Notes under the pieces: generated by a model | Databases searched by the model: none | What the model was told of the DNA's origin: nothing | The model's input: the letters and a program-made list of their open reading frames with translations, nothing else | Origin: Streptomyces olivaceus | GTDB taxonomy: Bacteria > Actinomycetota > Actinomycetes > Streptomycetales > Streptomycetaceae | DNA: 64,000 bases | Direction of reading: 5' to 3' | NCBI RefSeq assembly: GCF_000721235.1 | Contig: NZ_JOFH01000054.1 | Coordinates: 1 to 64,000 of the forward strand | Position numbers and translations under genes: made by a program | Shown: positions 19,139-28,921 of the stretch, one piece after another | Layout: every line of letters starts with the position of its first letter | How positions within the stretch are numbered: position 1 is the stretch's first letter

Positions 19139-20412
19139 CGGGCGTCTCCCTCGGGACCAGCGGTGCCTTCGGGGCCGTGGGGACCGTCCGGGTCTTCGGG
19201 ATCGGCGGGACCGGCGGGACCGGCGGGACCGGCGGGACCGGCGGGACCGGCGGGACCGGCGGGACCGGCGGGACCGGCGGGACCGGCGGGGCCACTGAGG
19301 CGTCCGGGACCGCCGGGGCTTCCGGGGGCATCGGAGCCTGTGGGGTCTTCTGCGCTCTCGGGGCTGCTCTCGGGGCTGTCGTTGCTGTCGCTGCTGCCGT
19401 CGGTGTCGGCCGCGCCGCCGGTCCCGCGGGCACCGTTCGTACGGCCGGTCCCGCGAGCACCGTTCGCACCGCCGGTCCCGCGGGCACCGGTCGTACCGCC
19501 GGTCGCCGTGGCTTCCTCGGCGAGTACGCCCAGCAGGTCCTCGGCCAGCTCCGGCTTCAGCAGGCCGTGCGCCAGCGCGCGGTCGGCGGTCGTCCGCGCC
19601 ATCGCCAGGTAGCCCGCGACGGCCTGCGGGGCGTGCTCGCGCAGTTCCGCGACGTGTGCGGCGACCGTGCCCGCGTCCCCCCGCGCGACGGGCCCGGTGA
19701 GGGCCGCGTCGCCGGAACGCAGGGCGTTGTCGAGGGAGGCGCCCAGCAGCGGGCCCAGCATCCGGTCCGGGGCCGACACGCCGGAGGCGCGCAGCAGTTC
19801 CAAGGACTGGGCGACCAGGGTGACCAGGTGGTTGGAGCCCAGGGCGAGCGCCGCGTGGTAGAGCGGGCGCCGGTCCTCGGCGATCCACTCCGGTTCGCCG
19901 CCCATCTCGATGACCAGGGCCTCGGCGGCCAGCCGCAGTTCCTCGGGCGCGGTGACGCCGAAGGAGCAGCCGGCCAGGCGCTGGACGTCCACCGGGGTGC
20001 CGGTGAAGGTCATCGCCGGGTGCAGGGCGAGCGGCAGGGCGCCCGCGCGCAGGGCGGGGTCCAGAACCCGCGCGCCGTACCGCCCCGAGGTGTGGACGAT
20101 CAGCTGCCCCGGCCGCACGGCGCCGGTCTCGGCGAGCCCGCTCACGAGCCCCGGCAGGGCGTCGTCCGGAACGGTGAGCAGGACCAGCTCGGCACGCCCG
20201 AGGACCTCGGCGGGCGTCATGAGCGGCACGTCGGGCAACAGTGCGGCGGCACGCCGCCTGGAGGCGTCGGAGACCCCGGAGACGGCCACCGGGCGATGCC
20301 CGGCGAGCTGGAGGGACGCGGCCAGCGCGGGGCCCACGCGTCCGGCGCCGACAACGCCTACGGTGAGCCGCGCGGGGCGGTCCCTGGGGTCTGGCTGTGG
20401 GGTTGTGTTCAC
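19135..20412 (-). CDS. Rossmann-like and DUF2520 protein (ketopantoate-reductase-like) with collagen-like tail
   Basis: 425 residues. The N-terminal Rossmann fold starts [19 protein letters not shown] (about residue 16), then [25 protein letters not shown] and [11 protein letters not shown]. The DUF2520 helical domain (about 150-285) includes [16 protein letters not shown]. This family is regularly fused or linked to panC and is thought to be a dehydrogenase of pantoate-type substrates, though its reaction is unproven. From about residue 290 the sequence becomes low-complexity: [12 protein letters not shown] repeats, a Ser/Asp/Glu patch, then ten Gly-Pro-Ala triplets and further Gly-x-y. First gene of the operon, divergent from the PLP enzyme. 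Confidence 0.88.
   Translation of the reverse strand: MNTTPQPDPRDRPARLTVGVVGAGRVGPALAASLQLAGHRPVAVSGVSDASRRRAAALLPDVPLMTPAEVLGRAELVLLTVPDDALPGLVSGLAETGAVRPGQLIVHTSGRYGARVLDPALRAGALPLALHPAMTFTGTPVDVQRLAGCSFGVTAPEELRLAAEALVIEMGGEPEWIAEDRRPLYHAALALGSNHLVTLVAQSLELLRASGVSAPDRMLGPLLGASLDNALRSGDAALTGPVARGDAGTVAAHVAELREHAPQAVAGYLAMARTTADRALAHGLLKPELAEDLLGVLAEEATATGGTTGARGTGGANGARGTGRTNGARGTGGAADTDGSSDSNDSPESSPESAEDPTGSDAPGSPGGPGRLSGPAGPAGPAGPAGPAGPAGPAGPAGPAGPADPEDPDGPHGPEGTAGPEGDAR
19204..19293 (-). repeat. 9-bp tandem repeat encoding ten Gly-Pro-Ala triplets
   Basis: Nine exact copies of GGCGGGACC (19204-19284) plus one variant copy GGCGGGGCC (19285-19293). On the coding strand each unit reads Gly-Pro-Ala. 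Such a perfect array is prone to copy-number change by slippage in steps of three residues without loss of frame. Confidence 0.95.
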
Positions 20413-20564
20413 GCTGCGGCGGCCTTCCCGTTCCAGTCCGCTCGGGGTACCGGACGATTTCTCGTCATGTTAACGCGATCGGTCCGGGCACCGTCCGGTT
20501 GTCCACAGGCTGTGCACGGGAAACCCGGGTGCCCGGCACGGGGTGCACGCGGCATCATCCCGGC

Positions 20565-21911
20565 ATGAGCGATACGGCGGAACAAGCGGAACCAGCGGAG
20601 CAGGCGGAACGACCGACGAGGCGGACAGCGGGGCGGACGACGGAACGAACGGCCGCGCGAGGGGCCACGGAGGCAGCACGGCGGGGACGGGCCGAGGAGC
20701 AGTCGGAACCCGCCGGGGACCGGGAGGAACCGGCGGGTGAACGGGCGAATCCGGCGGGAGAACGGGCGGAACCGGCCGACGTGACGCGCCGGCGCCTTCG
20801 CGAACGGCGCGTGGCCGTCCACCGCGACGCGCGGCGCGTCCTCGCCCGCCCGGGGTTCATCACGACCCTGCGGGAGCGCATCGCCCTGCTGCAGGACGCC
20901 GACGGACTGTACGACCTCGACGAGCCCTCCGACATGTACGGCAACGGCATCGTGGCGGCCCTGGAGGACCGGACCGCCGCCCTGCTCGGCACCGAGGCCG
21001 CCGCCTTCTTCCCGACCGGCACCATGGCCCAGCAGGTGGCCCTGCGCTGCTGGGCGGGCCGCACCGGCAACCCGACCGTGGCGCTGCACGGGCTCAGCCA
21101 CCCCGAGGTGCACGAACGCCACGCCTTCGACCGGCTCAGCGGCCTGCGCCCCGTACGGCTGACGGACGAGCCCCGGCCGCCGACCGCCGACGAGGTGCGC
21201 GGCTTCGAGGAGCCGTTCGGCGCGCTGATGCTGGAGCTGCCGCTCAGGGAGCCCGGTTACCTGCTGCCCACCTGGGAGGAGCTGACCGAGGTCGTCGACG
21301 CCGCGCGGGAGCGCGACGCGGTGGTCCACTTCGACGGGGCCCGCCTGTGGGAGTGCACCACCCACTTCGGGCGTCCCCTCGCCGAGATCGCGGGCCTGGC
21401 GGACAGCGTGTACGTCTCGTTCTACAAGTCCCTCAAGGGCTACGGAGGCGCCGCCCTGGCCGGGCCCCGGACGCTGATCGAGGAGGCGAAGGCCTGGCGG
21501 CACCGGTACGGCGGCCAGGTGTTCCAGCAGTTCCCCACGGCGCTGTCCGCCCTGGCGGGGCTGGAGCGCGAGCTGCCCCGGCTGCCGGAGTACGTGGCCC
21601 ACGCGCGCGTGGTGGCCGCCGCGCTGCGCGAGGGCTTCGCGGCGGCCGGGCTCCCGTGGGCGCGAGTGCATCCCGAGGTCCCGCACACCCACGAGTTCCA
21701 GGTCTGGCTGCCCTGCGACGCCGACGACGCGGGCGAGGCCGCCCTCCGGCAGGGCGAGGAGACCGGGACGATGCTCTTCTCCCGGCCGTGGGACCCGGTC
21801 GGTCCGGGCATCGCCTTCACCGAGGTCGGTGTGGAGGCGGCGGGCCTGGAGTGGACGGCCGAGGACGTGCGGGCGGCGGCGGCCGACTTCGCGACCCGCC
21901 TGACGGCCTGA
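20565..21911 (+). CDS. PLP-dependent beta-eliminating lyase / threonine aldolase family protein
   Basis: A 448-residue fold-type I PLP enzyme. The catalytic domain starts near residue 75. Seen: SDMYGNGIVAALEDRTAALLGTEAAAFFPTGTMAQQVALRCW, GLSHPEVHERHAFDRLSGLRP, the aspartate that contacts the pyridine nitrogen in VVHFDGARLWEC, and the Schiff-base lysine in VYVSFYKSLKGYGG. The reaction is likely cleavage of a beta-hydroxy amino acid to glycine and an aldehyde, but related members differ. The first 75 residues are a Glu/Arg/Ala low-complexity leader (repeated PAGERAN/PAGERAE) absent from standard enzymes. The start is ATG 20565 with CCGGC upstream, a weak site, so the true start could be further in. 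Confidence 0.85.
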   Translation: MSDTAEQAEPAEQAERPTRRTAGRTTERTAARGATEAARRGRAEEQSEPAGDREEPAGERANPAGERAEPADVTRRRLRERRVAVHRDARRVLARPGFITTLRERIALLQDADGLYDLDEPSDMYGNGIVAALEDRTAALLGTEAAAFFPTGTMAQQVALRCWAGRTGNPTVALHGLSHPEVHERHAFDRLSGLRPVRLTDEPRPPTADEVRGFEEPFGALMLELPLREPGYLLPTWEELTEVVDAARERDAVVHFDGARLWECTTHFGRPLAEIAGLADSVYVSFYKSLKGYGGAALAGPRTLIEEAKAWRHRYGGQVFQQFPTALSALAGLERELPRLPEYVAHARVVAAALREGFAAAGLPWARVHPEVPHTHEFQVWLPCDADDAGEAALRQGEETGTMLFSRPWDPVGPGIAFTEVGVEAAGLEWTAEDVRAAAADFATRLTA

Positions 21912-21966
21912 CCGCCGCGGGGCGGCCGCCCCGGCCCCCGCTCCCCCTCCCCGCCGCGGAGCGCGT

Positions 21967-21989
21967 CGATTGACGGTGGCGGTCAATCG
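21967..21989. promoter_or_regulatory. Inverted repeat, probable operator of the ArsR-type regulator
   Basis: CGATTGAC-GGTGGCG-GTCAATCG: perfect 8-base arms around a 7-base centre, ending 38 bases before the start codon of the regulator at 22028. TTGACG within the left arm could double as a -35 element, so binding would autoregulate. Confidence 0.6.
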
Positions 21990-22027
21990 GCGGCGGCGTT
22001 GTCAGTGGGGGTGTGCACCATGGGGAC

Positions 22028-23134
22028 ATGAGCGTGCGCATCGACATCACGGGGCTGCGGCCGGAGCGGGTCGCCGTCGTGCCCTCGCCCCTGGGCGAGC
22101 TGTGCATGGCGCTGCACGCGCTGTCCGAGCCGGGGCACCACCCGGGGCTGCAGGGCTGGGCGACGGGCGTGACCGCCCGGCTGGACTCCCACCTGGCCGA
22201 CCGGATGTGCGAGGCGGACTTCCTGTGGCGGACGACCTTCTCGGACCTGTTCATGCCGTTCGCCGGCATGCCCGGACGCTGCACCCTGCCCGGCGCCGCC
22301 CTCGCCGACGACCTGGACCTGCTCGACAAGCTGTCCGACGAGCAGTTCGTGGACGCGGCCCTGGAGTTCACCTGCGCGCTGCCGTACAGCACCGGCGGTG
22401 CCACGGCGCTCGACGACCCCGGGGCGCGCCGCCGCGCGCTGGATCTGGCCGCCGCGCGCGGCCCGCAGCAGCTGCGTTTCAGCGAGCGGCTGCTGTCCGA
22501 CCCGCCCCGCATCCGGGCCTGGCTGCGCCAGTTCCTGCGCGACTGCGACGAGGCGTTCTTCGCGGACGCCTGGTCCCGGCTGCGCCACCAGCTGGCGGCC
22601 GACGCCCGTCACAAGACCGAGCTGCTGCGGCATCGGGGGCTGGCCGGGGCGCTGGCCGCGGTGTCCCCGGCGGTGGCGCTGGACGAGGCGGCAGGTGTGA
22701 TCACGATCGACAAGCTGGGCGACGGCCGTACGGCGACCGGGGACGGTGGCCTGCTGCTCCTGCCCACCAGCTTCGGCTGGCCCCACCTGTCGGTCCTGCA
22801 CCGGTACGGCTGGCAGCCCGTCCTGCACTACCCCGTCGGCGCCGCCGAGCCCGCCTCCCCGCCGTCGGTCGAGCAGCTCACGAAGCGGATGACCGCGCTG
22901 TCCCACCCGGTCCGGATGCGGATCTGCCGGTTTCTCGCCCGCAGCGCGTACACCACGGGCGAGCTGGCCCAGGTGCACGGCATGACGGCTCCCGAGATAT
23001 CCCGGCACCTCGCCGTGCTGAAGCAGGCGGGGCTGATCACCACCCGCCGCCGCGGCCGGTACGTGCTGCACCAGCTGGACGTGACGGTGGTGGCCCGGCT
23101 GGGCAGCGACTTCCTGGAGGGCATACTCCGCTGA
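22028..23134 (+). CDS. DUF5937 / ArsR-family winged-helix transcriptional regulator
   Basis: 368 residues. The N-terminal 250 residues form the DUF5937-type region typical of actinobacterial ArsR-like regulators (MSVRIDITGLRPERVAVVPSPLGELCMALHAL at the start). The C-terminal winged helix is clear: LTKRMTALSHPVRMRICRFLA, then TTGELAQVHGMTAPEISRHLAVLKQAGLITTRRRGRYV (about residues 290-350). No cysteine metal site of the classic ArsR type is seen, so it is probably not a metal sensor. An inverted repeat upstream suggests autoregulation. Its 3' end overlaps by 98 bases with the extended, apparently frameshifted 3' end of the convergent TmrB-like gene. Confidence 0.85.
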   Translation: MSVRIDITGLRPERVAVVPSPLGELCMALHALSEPGHHPGLQGWATGVTARLDSHLADRMCEADFLWRTTFSDLFMPFAGMPGRCTLPGAALADDLDLLDKLSDEQFVDAALEFTCALPYSTGGATALDDPGARRRALDLAAARGPQQLRFSERLLSDPPRIRAWLRQFLRDCDEAFFADAWSRLRHQLAADARHKTELLRHRGLAGALAAVSPAVALDEAAGVITIDKLGDGRTATGDGGLLLLPTSFGWPHLSVLHRYGWQPVLHYPVGAAEPASPPSVEQLTKRMTALSHPVRMRICRFLARSAYTTGELAQVHGMTAPEISRHLAVLKQAGLITTRRRGRYVLHQLDVTVVARLGSDFLEGILR

Positions 23135-23804
23135 CGCCACCGCCGTGGGGGCGGGCCCGGGGAGGGCGCCGGTCAGTCGGCCCGGATGTGCCGGACGCCG
23201 ACCCCGCCTGCCTGACACGGGTGCGCAGCGCGCCCTCGTTGTTGGGCTTCAGGGTGAGTTTCGCCAGTACGGCGATCCGGTCGGCGGTCTTCGGGACGGT
23301 CGTGTGGTCCGTCCACAGGTGCTCGGCGAACTCCGGTTCGGCCAGCCGCTCCAGGCAGTGGTCGAGCCGCCGTACCGCCCAGCTCTCCCGGCGCGGCCCG
23401 GACTCCTTGCCGCCGACGCGGCGCAGGAAGCGGCCCACACCGCGTTCGCGCAGCCGGCGCAGGACCGTCTCCCGTTCCGCGAGGAGGGTGAAGTGGTGGA
23501 CGTCGTGGCCCAGTTCGCGCAGGCGGCCGACGGTCTCGGCGAAGTGGCCGGAGTCTGTGACCGTCATCGGCGCGATCACCACGCCGTCGTGCCGGGTGAG
23601 GGCGAGGTCCAGCACCTCGACGACCCCCTGCCGCCAGGAGGCCAGGTCCTGGAAGTCTCCCCTGAGCCCCGGCGGCGTCATGCGGTGCAGGCCGAAACCG
23701 ACGTGCTCGGGGTCGCAGACGACGCTGCCCGGAAGCCGGCGCCGTATCTCGTGCGCGGTCTGCGTCTTGCCGCCCCCGAAGGGGCCGTTGATCCACAGGA
23801 GCAT
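23037..23804 (-). CDS. TmrB-like P-loop ATPase (tunicamycin-resistance family), apparent 3' frameshift
   Basis: Reads as 255 residues. The start MLLWINGPFGGGKTQTAHEIRRR contains the P-loop and closely parallels Bacillus subtilis TmrB, as do VVCDPEHVGFGLHRM, GDFQDLASWRQ, VVIAPMTVTDSGHF and HHFTLLAERETVLRRL. TmrB confers tunicamycin resistance at the membrane by an uncertain mechanism. The frame after TRVRQA (near 23195) becomes unrelated Gly/Pro/Arg-rich sequence and runs on to 23037, into the neighbouring gene. The other frame gives GVGVRHIRAD and stops at 23173, matching the NHIRIK-type ending of TmrB. One base seems missing from a G run, a true frameshift or a sequencing error. The likely intact product would be about 211 residues. 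Confidence 0.8.
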   Translation of the reverse strand: MLLWINGPFGGGKTQTAHEIRRRLPGSVVCDPEHVGFGLHRMTPPGLRGDFQDLASWRQGVVEVLDLALTRHDGVVIAPMTVTDSGHFAETVGRLRELGHDVHHFTLLAERETVLRRLRERGVGRFLRRVGGKESGPRRESWAVRRLDHCLERLAEPEFAEHLWTDHTTVPKTADRIAVLAKLTLKPNNEGALRTRVRQAGSASGTSGPTDRRPPRARPHGGGVSGVCPPGSRCPAGPPPSRPAGAARTGRGGGW

Positions 23805-23844
23805 GCGCAGACCCTACCGACGCGGGGCCGCCGGCGTGGCCCCG

Positions 23845-24522
23845 TCAGCCCGGCCCGCCCCCGGCCCGCACGAGCCCGGTCTCGTAGGCCAGCACGACCA
23901 CCTGGACCCGGTCCCGCAGGTTCAGCTTGGTCAGGATGCGGCCCACGTGCGTCTTCACGGTGGCCTCCGACAGCACGAGCCGCGCCGCGATCTCGCCGTT
24001 GGACATGCCCTGGGCGACCAGCACCATCACCTCGCGCTCCCGCTCGGTGAGCCGCTGGAGCCCCTGGTGCCGGGGCTCCTCCTGCCCGGCGGCCGGCAGC
24101 ATCGGGGCGAACCGGTCCAGGAGCCGCCGGGTGGTGGAGGGGGCGACCACCGCGTCGCCGCTGTGCACGGAGCGGATCGCGGCGAGCAGCTCGCCGGGCG
24201 GCACGTCCTTGAGCATGAATCCGGAGGCGCCCGCCTTGAGCGCCGAGAAGGCGTACTCGTCGAGGTCGAAGGTGGTCAGGATCAGCACCTTCGGCGCGTC
24301 CGGGTCCACACAGATCCGGGCGGTGGTCTCGACGCCGTCCAGCTTGGGCATGCGTACGTCCATCAGAACGACGTCCACGGCGGTCGAGCGCAGCACCTGG
24401 AGGGCCTCGACGCCGTCCCCGGCCTCCGCGACGACTTCCATGTCCGGCTGGGCCGCCAGCACCATCCGGAACCCGGTGCGCAGCAGCACCTGGTCGTCGA
24501 CGAGCATCACGCGGATCGCCAT
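23845..24522 (-). CDS. LuxR-family (NarL-type) response regulator
   Basis: 225 residues. The receiver domain begins MAIRVMLVDDQVLLRTGFRM, with acidic pocket D9-D10, phosphoacceptor Asp55 in VVLMDVRMPKLDG and the conserved Lys in FMLKDVPPGELL. The C-terminal LuxR HTH is seen in LTEREREVMVLVAQGMSNGEIAARLVLSEATVKTHVGRILTKL (about residues 155-200). ATG at 24522. The cognate histidine kinase lies upstream on the same strand, 191 bases away, an unusually wide spacing that leaves room for a separate promoter. Target genes are not apparent. Confidence 0.95.
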   Translation of the reverse strand: MAIRVMLVDDQVLLRTGFRMVLAAQPDMEVVAEAGDGVEALQVLRSTAVDVVLMDVRMPKLDGVETTARICVDPDAPKVLILTTFDLDEYAFSALKAGASGFMLKDVPPGELLAAIRSVHSGDAVVAPSTTRRLLDRFAPMLPAAGQEEPRHQGLQRLTEREREVMVLVAQGMSNGEIAARLVLSEATVKTHVGRILTKLNLRDRVQVVVLAYETGLVRAGGGPG

Positions 24523-24713
24523 CGGAGCCTCTTCCGTTCTCCGGCAGTCCAGTCGTGCCGGGTCGATCTGGCGGTTGCGGCAGGCGCCGTCGTGGCGGTC
24601 TGCCGGTCGGGACGGTTCGCCGGTCGGCACAGTCTGCCGGTCCCGGCGACCGCCTCGCGACAGCGGCCGGTCGTGACAGGTGTCAACGCCGGACGTGCGT
24701 GCGGGCTCGGTCG

Positions 24714-25919
24714 TCAGTTCGCGGGTTTGAGCGGCAGCAGGGCACTGATGCGGAATCCTCCGCCCGGGCGCGGTCCCGCGTCCAGGGTTCCGCCGACCAT
24801 GCCGACCCGTTCCCGCATGCCGATCATGCCGTGGCCCTGTCCGTCGAAGCCGCCCTCCTCGTACAGCTCGTGCGGGGCGCCCTTGCCGTCGTCCTCGATG
24901 AGCAGCCCGAGGCCGTCGTCGAAGTAGACGAGGCGCACGCTCGCGCCCGCGTTGGGCCCGCCGTGCTTGCGCGTGTTGGTCAGCGCCTCCTGCACGATGC
25001 GGTACGCGGTCAGCTCGACGCCGCTGGGCAGTTGCCGAGGGGTGCCCTCGACCTTGAAGTCGACGGGCAGCCCGGAGGTGCGGCACTGCTCGACGAGGTC
25101 CTCGATCTGCTGGACGTCGGGCTGCGGAACGTACTCGCCGGCCTCCTTGTGCTCGCCGGTGCGCAGCACACCGAGCAGGCGGCGCATCTCCGCGAGTGCC
25201 TGGCGGCCGGTGGAGGAGATGGTCTCCAGGGCGTTCTTCGCCTGGTCGGGGGCGGTGTCCAGGACGTAGGCGGCGCCGTCGGCCTGCACCACCATGACGG
25301 AGACGTTGTGCGCGACGACGTCGTGCAGCTCGCGCGCGATCCGGGCGCGCTCGGCGGCGACCGCGACCTTGGCCTGCGCCTCGCGCTCCTTCTCCAGCCG
25401 GGCGTTGCGCTCCTCCAGCTGCGCGAAGTAGGCGCGGCGGGTGCGGACGGAGTCCCCCATCACCCAGGCGAGCGCGAAGGGCACCGTCTGGAAGACCGTC
25501 ACCGCGATGAGCGTGCCCATGCTCAGCTCGCCGTCGGCCCAGCGCAGCTGGGCGAGGGGGGCGGCGCTCAGGCCCGTGATCAGCGCGGTCCTGGAGGCCC
25601 AGCGGGCGCCGGTCGCGGCGACCGTGTAGATGATCACCAGGAAGGCGAAGTCGGCCGGCGTCGTCGAGACGTCCAGCGCCAGTTGTGCCACGCCGAGGGC
25701 GACGGCGAGCAGCAGCATCTTCTCCGGCGCCCGCCGCCGCAGCGCGATCACGCCGCAGAGCAGGACCACCACGGGCAGGATCAGCGCCAGGTTGTCCGTG
25801 CCGTTGACCCGGGTCCCCGGGTTCTTGTCGGACACGATGGAAACACCGAGCACGACGAGGGCCCAGAAACAGTCGACCCCGGCCGGGTGTCTGCGGAGGA
25901 AATCGTAGAGGCGCTGCAC
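24714..25919 (-). CDS. Membrane histidine kinase (HisKA_3 type)
   Basis: A 401-residue sensor kinase. Four to five hydrophobic segments occupy residues 15-155 with almost no extracytoplasmic domain, suggesting sensing within the membrane. A coiled coil (RRAYFAQLEERNARLEKEREAQAK) leads to the dimerisation/phosphoacceptor motif ARIARELHDVVAHNVSVM with His199. The GHKL ATPase region has EALTNTRKHGG (N box), LIEDDGKGA (G1) and GHGMIGMRERVGMVGG (G2). It precedes its LuxR-type regulator on the same strand. The 191-base gap between them contains a TGACAGGTGTCA palindrome at 24674-24685. The signal is unknown. Confidence 0.95.
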   Translation of the reverse strand: MQRLYDFLRRHPAGVDCFWALVVLGVSIVSDKNPGTRVNGTDNLALILPVVVLLCGVIALRRRAPEKMLLLAVALGVAQLALDVSTTPADFAFLVIIYTVAATGARWASRTALITGLSAAPLAQLRWADGELSMGTLIAVTVFQTVPFALAWVMGDSVRTRRAYFAQLEERNARLEKEREAQAKVAVAAERARIARELHDVVAHNVSVMVVQADGAAYVLDTAPDQAKNALETISSTGRQALAEMRRLLGVLRTGEHKEAGEYVPQPDVQQIEDLVEQCRTSGLPVDFKVEGTPRQLPSGVELTAYRIVQEALTNTRKHGGPNAGASVRLVYFDDGLGLLIEDDGKGAPHELYEEGGFDGQGHGMIGMRERVGMVGGTLDAGPRPGGGFRISALLPLKPAN

Positions 25920-27216
25920 GTGACCCAGCGTAGGGAAGCGGAATAGGTGCAGGGGTCAACCGGAGGGCCGATCCGCATCGGCCGCGCATACTCCGCAAGG
26001 TGGAGGCCCCGATCTTCTGTGCCCCTAGCCTGGCCCTGTGACACCGGAAAGACCAGGCACACCCGGAACCCCGAACACACCCCACATACCCTCCGCACCC
26101 TCCACACCACCAGCACCTCCCGCACCACCGGAACCATCTGCACCACCCGCACCGGAGACAACGGGAGCCCCGGAAGCCCCTGAAGCTCCGGAAGCCGCAG
26201 CCGCGCCGGAGGAGTGGCGGGGCTGGCGGGAGGCCGCGCAGGAGGCGCTGTACGGCCCGTCGGGGTTCTACCGCGGCGGGGGCGAGGGCCCGGCCGGGCA
26301 CTTCCGGACGTCCGTGCACGCCTCTCCGCTCTTCGCCCGCGCCGTGGCACGGCTGCTGTGCCGGGTCGACGCGGCGCTGGGACGGCCCCCGGTCCTGGAC
26401 TTCGTGGACATGGCGGCCGGCCGGGGCGAGCTGGCCGGCGGCGTGCTGGCCGCGCTGCCCGACGACGTGGCCGCCCGCACCCGCGTGTACGCCGTCGAGG
26501 TCGACGGCCGCCCCGAGGGCCTCGACCCCCGCGTCCGGTGGCTGGCCGAGCCGCCCGGCGGCCTCACCGGCCTGCTGTTCGCCAACGAGTGGCTGGACAA
26601 CGTGCCGGTGGACGTGGCGGAGGTGGACGCCGCCGGTGTGGCCCGGCGGGTACTCGTCCGCGGGGACGGCGCGCAGCGGCTCGGGGAGCCGGTGACGGGG
26701 GCGGCGGCCGCGTGGCTGGAGCGGTGGTGGCCGCTGCCCGGCGAGGAGGGCCTGCGGGCGGAGATCGGGCTGCCCCGCGACGAGGCGTGGACGTCGGCCG
26801 TGGGGGCCCTGGACGCCGGGCTGGCGGTGGCCGCCGACTACGCGCACACCGCCGCGGCCCGCCCGCCCTTCGGAACGCTCACCGGCTTCCGGGCGGGCCG
26901 GGAGACGCCGCCCGTGCCGGACGGTTCCTGCGACATCACCGCACATGTCGCCCTGGACGCGTGCGCGGCGGCCCACGCCACGAGGTGCGCTCCGGAGTGC
27001 GCGCCCCCGGATGCCCTGATGCGCCCCCAGCGGGAAGCCCTGCATGCCCTCGGCGTCACCGGCGTACGCCCCCCGCTCGCACTGGCCCGCACGGACCCGG
27101 CGGCGTACGTGCGGGCCCTCGCGAGCGCGTCGCAGGCCGCCGAGCTGACCGCACCGGGCGGGCTGGGCGACTTCCTGTGGCTGCTCCAGCCGGTCGGGGC
27201 CGTGGACGCCGCCGCG

Positions 27217-28368
<1,152 letters not shown>

Positions 28369-28399
28369 GGACACAGTCTCCCCTACGTACGCTGACCCC

Positions 28400-28921
28400 A
28401 TGGAAACGGGGAGCCCGGACGACACGGGCGCGGCGGACACGACGGACGCGGCGCGGACCGAACCGGTGTGGACCGGGTTGCCGCCGGGACTGCTGCGCAT
28501 GCGACGGCTGCTCCTCGTGGTGTGGCTGGGCCTGCTGACCGTCGCCGCCGCTCTGCTGCCCGGCCTGTTCCTGGGCCCGCTCTGGGCAGCGCTGGCCCTG
28601 CCGCCGCTGGCCCTGCTGGTCTGGGGCTGGGTGATGCTGGAGCGCAACTGGCGTTCGTGGCGGTACGCCGAGCGCGCCGACGACCTGCTGATCAGCCGGG
28701 GCGTGCTGTGGCGGGAGGAGACCGTCGTGCCGTACGGCCGGATGCAGCTGGTCGAGGTGACGTCCGGGCCGGTCGAGCGGCACTTCGGCCTGGCCAGCGT
28801 GCAACTGCACACGGCCGCCGCCGCGACCGACGCGACCATCCCGGGCCTCGACCCGGCCGAGGCGGAACGCCTCCGCGACCGCCTGACCGAGCTGGGCGAG
28901 GCCCGATCGGCGGGGCTGTGA
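28400..28921 (+). CDS. PH-domain membrane protein (bPH2, YdbS-like)
   Basis: 173 residues. A polar acidic N-terminus, two adjacent TM helices (about residues 36-58 and 60-80, the second ending [15 protein letters not shown]), then a bacterial PH domain, bPH2 (PF03703): [44 protein letters not shown] in overall pattern. It is translationally coupled (GTGA) to the next gene, which has three such domains. Paired YdbS/YdbT proteins of this kind are widespread; their function is not settled. A TACGCT hexamer 6 bases before the ATG suggests a leaderless transcript. Confidence 0.85.
   Translation: METGSPDDTGAADTTDAARTEPVWTGLPPGLLRMRRLLLVVWLGLLTVAAALLPGLFLGPLWAALALPPLALLVWGWVMLERNWRSWRYAERADDLLISRGVLWREETVVPYGRMQLVEVTSGPVERHFGLASVQLHTAAAATDATIPGLDPAEAERLRDRLTELGEARSAGL

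Noticed and set aside
19028..19612. Plus-strand frames rich in GPAG and DRRDRR across the 9-bp array
   Set aside because: A repeat of 9 bases is open in all frames; the minus-strand DUF2520 frame has the conserved domain upstream and coupling to panC.
24523..24713. Possible small gene between the histidine kinase and its regulator
   Set aside because: Only short frames with irregular codon use are present; the segment has GCCGGTC repeats and a palindrome and is better explained as regulatory.
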